Shown: positions 1 to 6,943 of the stretch, piece by piece | Numbering within the stretch: position 1 is the stretch's first letter | Layout: the number at the start of each line of letters is the position of its first letter | DNA from: Bacillota bacterium | GTDB lineage: Bacteria; Bacillota; Sulfobacillia; Sulfobacillales; Sulfobacillaceae | Assembly: GCA_021797675.1 (NCBI GenBank) | Contig: JAJZZH010000220.1 | Span: forward strand, 1-34,123 | DNA length: 34,123 nucleotides | Direction of reading: 5' to 3' | The notes under the pieces: model-generated | Databases searched by the model: none | What the model was told of the DNA's origin: nothing | What the model saw: the letters and a program-made list of their open reading frames with translations, nothing else | Position numbers and translations under genes: made by a program

Positions 1-433
1 CTATAAAGCCCTGCGTCAGGGAAAGTTGGTCATCACGGTTCCGCCCCAACACAGTTCGCAGGAATGCGCCGAGTGCGCCTTCACTTCCCCGGACAACCGC
101 CGGTAGAAGGGAATCCCCAGGTTCACCTCAAAGCATGGGGACAACCGGCCCAGTCAAGCCGAGTTCGTCTGTCAACGCTGCGGACATCGGGACAACGCGG
201 ACCACAATGCCGCCGTGGTTATCGCCCAACGCGGCATCCGGAAACTGCTCGCGGGCGATCCGCTGACCAAGCCTCACCGATCCACGCGGATTTTTCGGAA
301 AATAGGGCCGGAACGGTCCGAATCTACGCCTGGCGAGATCGCACAAGACGCGGGAGGCCCTAGGCTTTCCACGCAGCGGTCGGCGAACCAGGAAGCGAAG
401 GGGCTCACCCCGGAAACCCCCGCCTCGGCGTAG
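1..433 (+). pseudogene. tnpB: TnpB (IS200/605-IS607 type RNA-guided nuclease), C-terminal end, interrupted
   Basis: Frame 2 from the window edge encodes the end of TnpB. The first half of the zinc ribbon (HSSQECAECAF) is followed by a DNR, then the second half (EFVCQRCGH) and the RuvC-III-like segment RDNADHNAAVVIAQRG. The CxxC...CxxC ribbon and the DNADHNAA motif are diagnostic of TnpB/OrfB. An in-frame TAG stands at 104-106, inside about 48 extra bases lying between two copies of GGACAACCG (91-99 and 139-147), so the ribbon is split and the protein would stop early. After the ribbon the frame stays open to a TAG at 431-433, in the loop of the right-end hairpin. The N-terminal part lies outside the window. 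The gene is probably inactive, although a shorter protein could still be made. The reading of the stop as real assumes no sequencing error. Confidence 0.85.
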
Positions 434-455
434 CCAGGCGGGGGGAGAGTTCATG
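283..455 (+). ncRNA. TnpB omega RNA (reRNA) and element right end
   Basis: In TnpB elements the guide RNA scaffold overlaps the 3' end of tnpB and runs to the right end of the element, with the guide taken from the flank just beyond. Here the stretch holds a GC-rich hairpin (417-424 paired with 437-444) followed by GGAGAGTTCATG, ending near 455. The same order of motifs, including a GGCGGATTTTTCGG core and the GGAGAGTTCATG end, recurs on the minus strand at 14729-14908, where the protein is destroyed. That independent conservation supports an RNA role. The guide would be about 456-475. The exact boundary at 454/455 is set by where the two copies diverge. The 5' edge of the RNA is not visible. 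Confidence 0.6.
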
Positions 456-802
456 CCTCCCTCTGCGGTCATCGGGACCCAGGTTGAAATAGCCACTCTG
501 TGCGCAATCGTTTTCACACATGATCGGTTAAGTCAGGTGGTGGGTTTCGGGCTCTGAAATCACGAGGACTATTGCCGATGAGACGGGTCGTGGCTGTCGA
601 AAATAACCTCAGGATGGTCGTTTCCCTCCCTCCCCTGATGCCATACCTGACTTATCTGCGGATGTAGTATCGTTTTACATGCCTCGTGGGTTGGAACGCA
701 AGCGGACTGCGATGGGTTGAGGCCGGTGCTAGTGCGCTAATGCCCCAAGAGCACCCTACGCAAGGAGCCGTGGAAAGCAATGCTGTTGACCCAGCGGGTC
801 TA
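456..802. other. Gene-free stretch with a spaced inverted repeat
   Basis: No convincing gene is seen. TAAGTCAGGT at 529-538 and its reverse complement at 645-654 form a 10-base inverted repeat about 106 bases apart. It could be the ends of a small decayed insertion, but nothing inside is recognisable. Confidence 0.3.
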
Positions 803-1498
803 TCAACTCCATCGAGACTTTTCCTCGGGCGAAAGCCGATTGACGACGTCAGAATCGACCGTGAGTCCTTGGTCAAGGTCCACCGGAACGACCTCCAGAT
901 CCGCACAACTCAGGATTGCCTGGATGCAACGCTGGGTGCCGCCTACGTAGGTCCAGTAAAGGTCTACATCAGTGGCCACGCACCAGGCATGATCCTGCGG
1001 AAACCAATAGTCGGCGGGGTACCGCGTCCAATCGTAAAAGTGCTTGAGGTCGCCGAGATCCCCACGATACACGACATATCTCCGGTGCGGCCTTTCGGCC
1101 AGCCACCGGCCGCATTCTCCATGCCCTTCCCATACCAAATACCATACCTGGTCGGACCCCAGCGTGAAGCGTTTGAGAATGTTGGCCAGGGCGATTACCT
1201 GACTCAGGGGTAGGTTCCACGGAACCTGGCCATCCCACGGTGCCGGAAGCTCGCCAAAGTTCGGGCGTGGTGTCGCGATTGCCTCAAATTGCATCGCCCG
1301 GTGGTAGACACGCCCAGCCCACGTGGCAATGGTGGCCCAAGTGACCGGTCTCCCGCTATCATCTGCGGCTGGATGCAAGATCCGGCAATAGGACTCAAAC
1401 CCCGGCGGGACCACCGAACCGGCGCAATACGTCTCGAAAGGATGAAGGCGAGCCAAAAGTCGGTTCGCCCTGTCGACGTCGCTCGATCGCACAACCAT
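803..1498 (-). CDS. Conserved hypothetical protein
   Basis: A 231-residue acidic, Trp/Tyr-rich soluble protein with no signal peptide or membrane segment. The start at 1498 is chosen over the ORF extension to 1576 because a GGGGGG ribosome-binding tract sits 6-7 bases upstream. Segments such as RLHPFETYCAGSVVPPGFE, LVWEGHG, YVVYRGDL and WCVATDVDLYWTYVGG look like a family of uncharacterised proteins I associate mainly with actinobacteria, from memory and without a database check. No catalytic motif is recognised. It stands alone between the TnpB relic and a toxin-antitoxin pair, which suggests an accessory, laterally acquired gene. The coding call is supported by the consistent family-like sequence. 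Function is unknown. Confidence 0.65.
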   Translation of the reverse strand: MVVRSSDVDRANRLLARLHPFETYCAGSVVPPGFESYCRILHPAADDSGRPVTWATIATWAGRVYHRAMQFEAIATPRPNFGELPAPWDGQVPWNLPLSQVIALANILKRFTLGSDQVWYLVWEGHGECGRWLAERPHRRYVVYRGDLGDLKHFYDWTRYPADYWFPQDHAWCVATDVDLYWTYVGGTQRCIQAILSCADLEVVPVDLDQGLTVDSDVVNRLSPEEKSRWS

Positions 1499-1643
1499 GC
1501 GATTCCCCCCGAATGGTCGCTTGACGGTTGGCACGGCACCGGAGCAGATTCTTCGCTTCGTGGCGGTGGATATCATCCCATTCGACGCGTTGAGGCGGAA
1601 ATTCTTCTGGGATACTCGGCCCCCAAGGGACCGCTAGGGCGGA

Positions 1644-1941
1644 TTAGCCAAAGCCGGTATGGGGGCTCACGGGACCGCCACGGCTGCGTTGCAAACGGCG
1701 GTAGATGTCCCCACGATTCCCGATGGCGATATTCAGGATGAGCAACTCCTCCTGCTCAACGGAAATCACCGACACGCAATCGCAGGAGCGCGTCCGTACC
1801 CGCCAAACGCTTGACCTGCCGTTTGGCGACAGAGTCCTTCGCCAACTCCAACAAAGCCGTCCGTATCCGGGTCCGCACGTCCGGAGGTTCTTTTTCACGA
1901 AACTTGTGAGCCTGGCGACTGAACCGCAGCGTAAACATCAC
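1644..1941 (-). pseudogene. RelE/ParE-type toxin, frameshifted
   Basis: The first frame (from 1941) reads MMFTLRFSRQAHKFREK and later KRLAGTDALLRLRVGDFR, the usual core of RelE/ParE mRNA-interferase-like toxins, then hits a TGA. The expected continuation (VISVEQEELLILNIA, then NRGDIYRR) lies in another frame that overlaps the last six codons and runs to a TAA at 1644. The break fits loss of one copy of an 11-base tandem repeat, GTGATTTCCGT. Restoring it would give RVGDFRVISVEQ, the normal RelE pattern. The start overlaps the stop of the upstream antitoxin (GTGATG with TGA inside), the usual coupled arrangement. The toxin is very likely inactive, so the antitoxin is now orphaned. Confidence 0.7.
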
Positions 1942-2153
1942 TGCTCGGGAAACACGTCGTTGAAGGAGAGGTTCTTGCCGCGCCGCATCTCATCGCGAAT
2001 CCGTCGGGTCTCGGCCAGCTCTTCCGCACCAACGAGCTCATCACCTTCATCAATTAAAGCGTTGATGAGGTCGGCCAGGGTCGGCAACTTATCAGCGGGC
2101 AGATTGTCAATCACCCGATGCAATTGTTCCCGAGGCACAGCCTCGTGTATCAC
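1938..2153 (-). CDS. Antitoxin of the RelE-type pair
   Basis: A 71-residue, charged protein starting with GTG at 2153. It has an N-terminal helix-rich part (HRVIDNLPADKLPTLADLINAL) and an acidic/basic C-terminal tail ending in LSFNDVFPEQ, a tail commonly seen in small antitoxins that precede RelE toxins. Its stop overlaps the toxin start, so the pair would be translated together, antitoxin first. Antitoxins of this kind normally bind and block the toxin and repress their own promoter. No clear DNA-binding fold can be assigned from the sequence alone, so the family name is left open. Because the toxin is broken, this gene is probably drifting or serves as an anti-addiction remnant. Confidence 0.6.
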   Translation of the reverse strand: MIHEAVPREQLHRVIDNLPADKLPTLADLINALIDEGDELVGAEELAETRRIRDEMRRGKNLSFNDVFPEQ

Positions 2154-2665
2154 CTCTGCCCATATTTTATCACGTCATGGTGCTCCCACCCTCGACCAAC
2201 GTGGACGTTAGACGAATTCTCTGGACCGCTAACTCAGGCAGCTGGTTCAACCACGTTTTGCGCAAGACGGGCCGAACCACTCGCAGGGCGAACAACGTTG
2301 GAGAAAGCGACGCTTTTTCGCCAGGTGGCGCAACCAATGCGATTGCCAGGGCAGGGCGGGGCTGGCCACCTTTCGCACGGGCGAACGGCTGACGACTTGG
2401 AGACTTGGGCAAAACACCTCTGCCAACCGTTTCCGGTTCTGGCCCGTGGGGCTTAGCCGGTCAGAAGCTCCCTGACCCGGCCGTGCGTTGCCCGTCGCTG
2501 CCGTGCGCACGGTTTGGCCGTCCGGCCCACGGGGCAGATCATGCTGTGACGCGTTTCAAGGTCCGGGGCATTGGCGTAATCCCCACCGAATAGGCGATTC
2601 GGTGGGGACGTTGACGGCTAAATATTGCGTCCGCCGCGTGAGTCCTGGTCAGGGCAGAACGCGGA
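2154..2665. other. Gene-free, GC-rich structured stretch
   Basis: About 500 bases without a credible gene between the antitoxin and the MurNAc operon. Several short inverted repeats occur, for example around GTCAGAAGCTCCCTGAC near 2460, plus the strong hairpin at 2580-2608. It resembles worn transposon-end or non-coding RNA sequence, but I cannot name it. Confidence 0.3.
2580..2608. repeat. Perfect 12-bp hairpin
   Basis: TCCCCACCGAAT (2580-2591) pairs perfectly with 2597-2608 across a 5-base loop. It lies 58 bases beyond the stop of the minus-strand operon that ends at 2666, so it may end that transcript, but no T-run follows on either strand. A transposon-end palindrome is the alternative. 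Confidence 0.5.
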
Positions 2666-2977
2666 TCATGACTCGAAATGGAACACCTCCGGAATCTGGT
2701 GCATGCTCTTGCCCGTTTGGTCGAGGACTAGCAAATCCGACATGAAAGCTTGCCACCGCTGATTGGCCGGGTCCTCGGCGAGATGCGCCATGGCGTCATC
2801 GAAATCTTCAACCTCCATGTACGCAAACAAAGTGGTTTCGTGCATAAAAATGCTGTAGGTATGGATTCCGTAACGCTTGAAGGCCTCCAAGAGATCCTCG
2901 TAGACCGATGCGTGACGGCGGCGATATTCGTCCATGGTCCCGGGACGGATCCGTAAAATAAACCCCATGCGCTGCAT
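2666..2977 (-). CDS. rhaM: L-rhamnose mutarotase family protein
   Basis: 103 residues, the normal length of RhaM/RhaU mutarotases, cytosolic enzymes that interconvert alpha and beta anomers of L-rhamnose or related sugars. The N-terminal FILRIRPGTMDEYRRRH block, the IHTYSIF segment and QRWQAFMSDLL near the C terminus follow the family; the His of YRRRH is the expected catalytic position. A strong AGGAGG stands about 6 bases before the ATG at 2977. It is the last gene of the minus-strand MurNAc operon, about 93 bases after the GH3 gene. The rhamnose oxidation locus in the same window lies 13 kb away on the other strand. So either this enzyme serves that pathway, or it acts on sugars released by its own operon. 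Family call is firm; the substrate is open. Confidence 0.85.
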   Translation of the reverse strand: MQRMGFILRIRPGTMDEYRRRHASVYEDLLEAFKRYGIHTYSIFMHETTLFAYMEVEDFDDAMAHLAEDPANQRWQAFMSDLLVLDQTGKSMHQIPEVFHFES

Positions 2978-3070
2978 GCGTATCCTCCTTTGCCGGTATC
3001 GGCGTAGCTTGAGTCTGCCAAGGTTTTATTCCTCAATCACGTCACCCGCATCATCTCCCGATCCCTCGCG

Positions 3071-4522
3071 TTATCCGGGAGCAAGACAGCGGCCAGCCAC
3101 CCGGCGGGCTCGGGCCCGGTTGCCGTAAAGTTGGATACAGGGCACGTCAAACAAGGTCTGGTCAACGGGGTCCGAGACCGCCACCACGGTATGCAGGCGA
3201 TGGCCCAAGCGCTCGCGAATCCCATCCACCAATCCCGGATGCTTCCACAGGTTATCCGCATAGAGAACAATGGGCCCCGGCAACGCAGCGATTCGGCCTA
3301 ACGATTCCGACCACGCTCCACGCTCGGCCACGTTAATCCACACGGGTTCCAAGGGAACGGCCTCCGCCTCCTCGACTGCGGTCGGGGGAGCCCCTGACGC
3401 CCACACCTCCACCCACCGCGCTCGAGGGGCAGGCGGCTTCAGACCCCGCACATGGCTCTCGGTCTTGGCGTCAAGGCGGGCAAACAGGGATTCCACGGCC
3501 TGGCCGTCCGGCCAATCCGGCCAGTGGTCGGGAGGGATCAAACGGGATTTTGCCGCTAAAATTCTCACGGCTGCCGCCCGCGCAACCGACCAAGCTCGGG
3601 GATCCCTCGCCCATTCCCACAGGGCATCAAAAATCGCCAAGGCTAGGGGAAAGGTGCCGCCGCAGTCCAGCACGTCCGCACCCGCCATGATCGCTCGCGG
3701 GGCGGCTTGGGCCGGGTCGGTGTGCCCGGCGATGCCCCGCATGTTGAGTGCATCGGTGACGATGAGGCCTTGAAACCCGAGCTCAGCGCGCAAAACCCGA
3801 TTTAACCAGTGCGCGGATAGGGTGGCAGGTTGATCGTCGTATTCCGGATACACGATGTGGGCGGTCATTACCGCCGCGGTACCGGCCCGAATGGCCCATC
3901 GGTACGGCAGCAAGTGTGCGGCCAAGCCTGCGCGCGCAATGTGCACCACGGGCCGCTCCACATGAGAGTCGGCCGCGGCCATGCCGTGACCGGGAAAATG
4001 CTTGACCGTAGCCAGGACGCCTTGGCTTTGCTGACCCTGTAGCCAGGCAGTAGCGTGCCTGGCAACCCGCTCTCCGGTACCGCCGAACGATCGCGTGCCG
4101 ATGACATAACTGCGAGCCTCGGTGCGCACGTCTGCGACGGGCGCGAAATTCCAGTTGATCCCCGACGCCAATAGAAACTGCCCCGTCAAGGCACCGGTGC
4201 GATAGGTCCAATCCGGGTCATCCAGTTCGCCCAATGACAGGGCGGAGGGGATCTCCCACCAACGGCGAAAACGTTGAACGGTGCCCCCTTCTTCGGTCAC
4301 CGCGAGCCACGGTGGTGCCCAGCCATGGTCAGCATAGAGGGCCCACAGCTCTTCGGCTAGAGACCGTAAGGATTCCGGCGACGCGATATCCTGAGCATGA
4401 AACACATACCCGCCCAACGGGCGCTGGCGAATGGTGTTCGCTACCGTTCGTATCCCGCCCTCGGGCCAGTCGGCCACCACCAGCTGGCCGATGGTGTAAA
4501 GCCGCTGGGCGTCACTTCCCAT
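3071..4522 (-). CDS. nagZ: GH3 beta-N-acetylglucosaminidase (NagZ-like)
   Basis: A 483-residue family 3 glycoside hydrolase. In NagZ-type enzymes this TIM barrel releases terminal GlcNAc from muropeptide fragments by a retaining mechanism. Visible signature residues are EEGG near 77-80 (usually DQEGG), NFAPVADV near 125-132, KHFPGHG at 174-180, the acid/base Asp-His dyad in ADSH at 184-187, and the nucleophile Asp in IVTDALNM at 257. The region after about 360 forms a short second domain. No signal peptide is seen, so it probably acts in the cytosol. An AGGAGGCGAGGAAG tract precedes the ATG at 4522. It follows mupG by 39 bases, which ties it to cell-wall sugar recycling. This is the intact GH3 of the operon, in contrast to the degenerate copy fused to MurQ. 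Confidence 0.88.
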   Translation of the reverse strand: MGSDAQRLYTIGQLVVADWPEGGIRTVANTIRQRPLGGYVFHAQDIASPESLRSLAEELWALYADHGWAPPWLAVTEEGGTVQRFRRWWEIPSALSLGELDDPDWTYRTGALTGQFLLASGINWNFAPVADVRTEARSYVIGTRSFGGTGERVARHATAWLQGQQSQGVLATVKHFPGHGMAAADSHVERPVVHIARAGLAAHLLPYRWAIRAGTAAVMTAHIVYPEYDDQPATLSAHWLNRVLRAELGFQGLIVTDALNMRGIAGHTDPAQAAPRAIMAGADVLDCGGTFPLALAIFDALWEWARDPRAWSVARAAAVRILAAKSRLIPPDHWPDWPDGQAVESLFARLDAKTESHVRGLKPPAPRARWVEVWASGAPPTAVEEAEAVPLEPVWINVAERGAWSESLGRIAALPGPIVLYADNLWKHPGLVDGIRERLGHRLHTVVAVSDPVDQTLFDVPCIQLYGNRARARRVAGRCLAPG

Positions 4523-4561
4523 CTTCCTCGCCTCCTGGCATATTTCCGTTCCTCGCAGCGA

Positions 4562-5686
4562 TTACGGTTCGGGCAAGGCGTAAAACCGAAAGCGCACGCG
4601 CGGCCCCAAGCTTTCCAGCAAGGGCAGGTCCTCGGCGGCCACCCATCCTACGACATTGACCCGAGGGTCGGCCGGCAGGTCCACGCGGGCAATCTGCAAT
4701 TCCCCGGCATAGCGAGCGTACAGAACGTTGTCGACGGTGACCGTCCCCCGGGGTCTCGGCAGCGGCACGGGCTGCGGAAGGATGCGCGGGAGATCCGGCT
4801 TTTGCCGTGCCCCGCGGGCGCGATAGACGAGTTCGAAGGCTTGCGGCAGATGATCATGGGCCTGGCCCAGGGCGATGACACGTTCGGCCGCTTGGGCCGC
4901 GGGATTGAGCCGAATGCGCAGGATCAATGCAGGATCATGGCGTGCAGCCAGCAAACGCTTGAGTTCTTCGGGATCGTCGGTCTGATCACCAATGTAGACC
5001 TGATCGCACCAGCCCATGGCCAAGAGTTCCTGGGCAGCCGCCCCCGGCTCCACGGCGCGATGGCACTCGAGCGTCGGCAATCCTTCATAGGTCATGGAAC
5101 GGCGATTCTTCTGGGACGGCACGAATCCCATTACGATTACGCGGTGAGCATGAAGGAGGTCAGCCTGCCGACTGACGAAGGAGCGGGCTAAGCCGCTTTG
5201 CGCGCGGGGGTAGTAGTTATGGCAGGCCACGGTACCGTCCAGACGAACACCGAGCCGATCCAGGCGATCCAGCTGCAACGGGTTCGCCGCGCTGGCATTC
5301 AACACGACCTGCATGTGAAATTGGTTCGCCGTCGCCAAGAGCTCGTGCGTCTCCTCGTCAGAAAATCCCGCATCCAGGCGCACGCTCGTCACGCCCAAAT
5401 CCCGAAGTGGGGCGAAATCTGCGATACTCCCCCCGATGCGCTGAAAGACGACGGGATGCACGTCGGCCATGATCGCGAGGTCCATGCGGCCGGCCAAAAC
5501 GGCAATTCGTCGAAATTCGTCCAAGTTGCCAGGAATATCGGCCTCCGGCATTTGCAACGACGTGAAGAAATGCCGCACGCCGAGATCGGCCGCCAGGGAT
5601 ACGGTGTCATAAGCCGACGACCGGCATCCGGAGGGAATTCCCAAATAAAAGGACGTGCCTACGACGCGAGGGGATGTTCCGCGCAT
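4562..5686 (-). CDS. mupG: MupG-family (DUF871) 6-phospho-N-acetylmuramidase
   Basis: 374 residues, the normal length for the MupG/DUF871 family. Characterised members split MurNAc-6P-GlcNAc to MurNAc 6-phosphate and GlcNAc in the cytosol. The N terminus carries SFYLGIPSG, then HFFTSLQMPEAD, a LAIMADVHP strand, SVRLDAGFSDEE, VVLNASAANP, ACHNYYPR and YEGLPTLECHR, all typical blocks of this TIM barrel with a C-terminal cyclophilin-like domain after about residue 260. It stands 51 bases downstream of the ROK gene and just upstream of the GH3 enzyme. Its usual substrate is made by a MurNAc-importing PTS, and no PTS gene is seen in the window, so the source of the phosphate is unclear here. The family assignment is strong; the exact substrate is inferred. 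Confidence 0.85.
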   Translation of the reverse strand: MRGTSPRVVGTSFYLGIPSGCRSSAYDTVSLAADLGVRHFFTSLQMPEADIPGNLDEFRRIAVLAGRMDLAIMADVHPVVFQRIGGSIADFAPLRDLGVTSVRLDAGFSDEETHELLATANQFHMQVVLNASAANPLQLDRLDRLGVRLDGTVACHNYYPRAQSGLARSFVSRQADLLHAHRVIVMGFVPSQKNRRSMTYEGLPTLECHRAVEPGAAAQELLAMGWCDQVYIGDQTDDPEELKRLLAARHDPALILRIRLNPAAQAAERVIALGQAHDHLPQAFELVYRARGARQKPDLPRILPQPVPLPRPRGTVTVDNVLYARYAGELQIARVDLPADPRVNVVGWVAAEDLPLLESLGPRVRFRFYALPEP

Positions 5687-5737
5687 GCTTCAACCTCCTG
5701 TCTAACCTCGTTCCATAGCGGGGTAGGCCCGCTGAGG

Positions 5738-6943
5738 CTAGTCGACCGTTTCCGGCTGTTCCTTCCTAATCATCCGGGGCGACGCCAGCGGCTGCCAATC
5801 TTCCTCGCCCATGCCATAGACCAGCTGTCCCAATCCAATCGCCGCCGAGCCAATCAATCCGATGTCGTCGCCAAACGAAGACGGTACCACCCGAACGGGG
5901 GGATAGGGCCAGTGCGCCGTCCTCGCAGCAAACTTGTCCATGACGTGATCGCGCACCATGGGCCAGACTTTGTCCACCCACCCGCCCAGCACGATCACGT
6001 CGGGGTCATACGTGTTTTCCAAATTGGTCAGGGCGATGGCCAACAGATGGGCGGTTTGCTCTTGCACGCGCGCAGGGGCCGCCGCCAGCATCTCGTCAAT
6101 TGGCGTCGACCACTCCGATCCGCATTGCCGGCGCAAGGCTTCCTCGCTGAGATAGCGTTCCAGGCAACCGCGATTTTCGCACCAACACGGTTCGCCGTCG
6201 GGTACCACCGTGGTATGGCCGATTTCCCCGGCGATACCGCGAGCGCCCCGATAGACGCGGCCGTCCGCCCAGATCCCGGCGGCGATGCCCTGGCCTACGT
6301 ACAAAAACGCCAGCCACCACGCGTCACGGTGGGATCCCATCAAGTGTTCGGCCAGCGCCATGCCCCGGACATTGTTATCCATCACCACGGGAAGCCCGAC
6401 CGCTTCGGCCAACCACGCGCCGAACGGAACATTGGCCCATCCGTAATGGGGCGAGACCCGAATGGTCGCACGGGCATAGTCGACAATCCCTGAGGCCCCG
6501 ATGCCCACGCCAAGCACGTGGGGAGGACGAACCCGGCGTACGATCTCGGCCAGCAGTTGCTTCACCTGCCCCACGCTCCGCCGTGGGTCAGGCCGTTCCT
6601 CCAAGGCGTCTTGCTCGGTAACCACCAGGGTTCCGTCCAGTTCGGCCAAGCCCACCGTGACCAGCCTGCGCTGCAGATGGACCGCAGCCATCAAATGGGT
6701 GCCCGACGCCACCTTGAGACCAATCGAAGGCCGCCCTACCGAGCGCGGGCCGCTGCCAGGACCTTCTTCGACAATCCAGTGATCCTTGAGCAAAACCCCG
6801 GTGATATTCGTGATGGAGGCCGGGGTGAGTCCGGTGAGTTCGGCCAGCGTTTGACGGGCGATTCCCGGTCGTAACATGATATGGCGCAAGACCAACTGCC
6901 GATTGGTCCGGCGGGCCGACATCATGTTCTGCCCCCGTTTCAT
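5738..6943 (-). CDS. ROK-family transcriptional regulator
   Basis: About 401 residues from the ATG at 6943. An N-terminal winged helix-turn-helix (TNRQLVLRHI, LAELTGLTPASITNIT) is followed by a ROK sugar-sensing domain with GIGASGIVD, VVMDNNVRGMALAE, GIAGEIGH and the zinc knuckle CWCENRGCLE. The N-terminal phosphate-binding DxGGT loop of ROK kinases is not present (the position reads AAVHLQRR), so it should be a regulator and not a kinase. The start at 6943 is preferred because its ATG overlaps the TGA of the upstream murQ fusion (ATGA), which suggests translational coupling; starts at 6922 or 6919 are possible. It most likely represses the operon until a cell-wall amino sugar binds. Confidence 0.85.
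   Translation of the reverse strand: MKRGQNMMSARRTNRQLVLRHIMLRPGIARQTLAELTGLTPASITNITGVLLKDHWIVEEGPGSGPRSVGRPSIGLKVASGTHLMAAVHLQRRLVTVGLAELDGTLVVTEQDALEERPDPRRSVGQVKQLLAEIVRRVRPPHVLGVGIGASGIVDYARATIRVSPHYGWANVPFGAWLAEAVGLPVVMDNNVRGMALAEHLMGSHRDAWWLAFLYVGQGIAAGIWADGRVYRGARGIAGEIGHTTVVPDGEPCWCENRGCLERYLSEEALRRQCGSEWSTPIDEMLAAAPARVQEQTAHLLAIALTNLENTYDPDVIVLGGWVDKVWPMVRDHVMDKFAARTAHWPYPPVRVVPSSFGDDIGLIGSAAIGLGQLVYGMGEEDWQPLASPRMIRKEQPETVD

Noticed and set aside
4397-6493. Long plus-strand ORFs opposite mupG and the ROK gene (264 and 431 residues)
   Set aside because: GC-rich shadow frames of well-supported minus-strand genes, with no family-like sequence.
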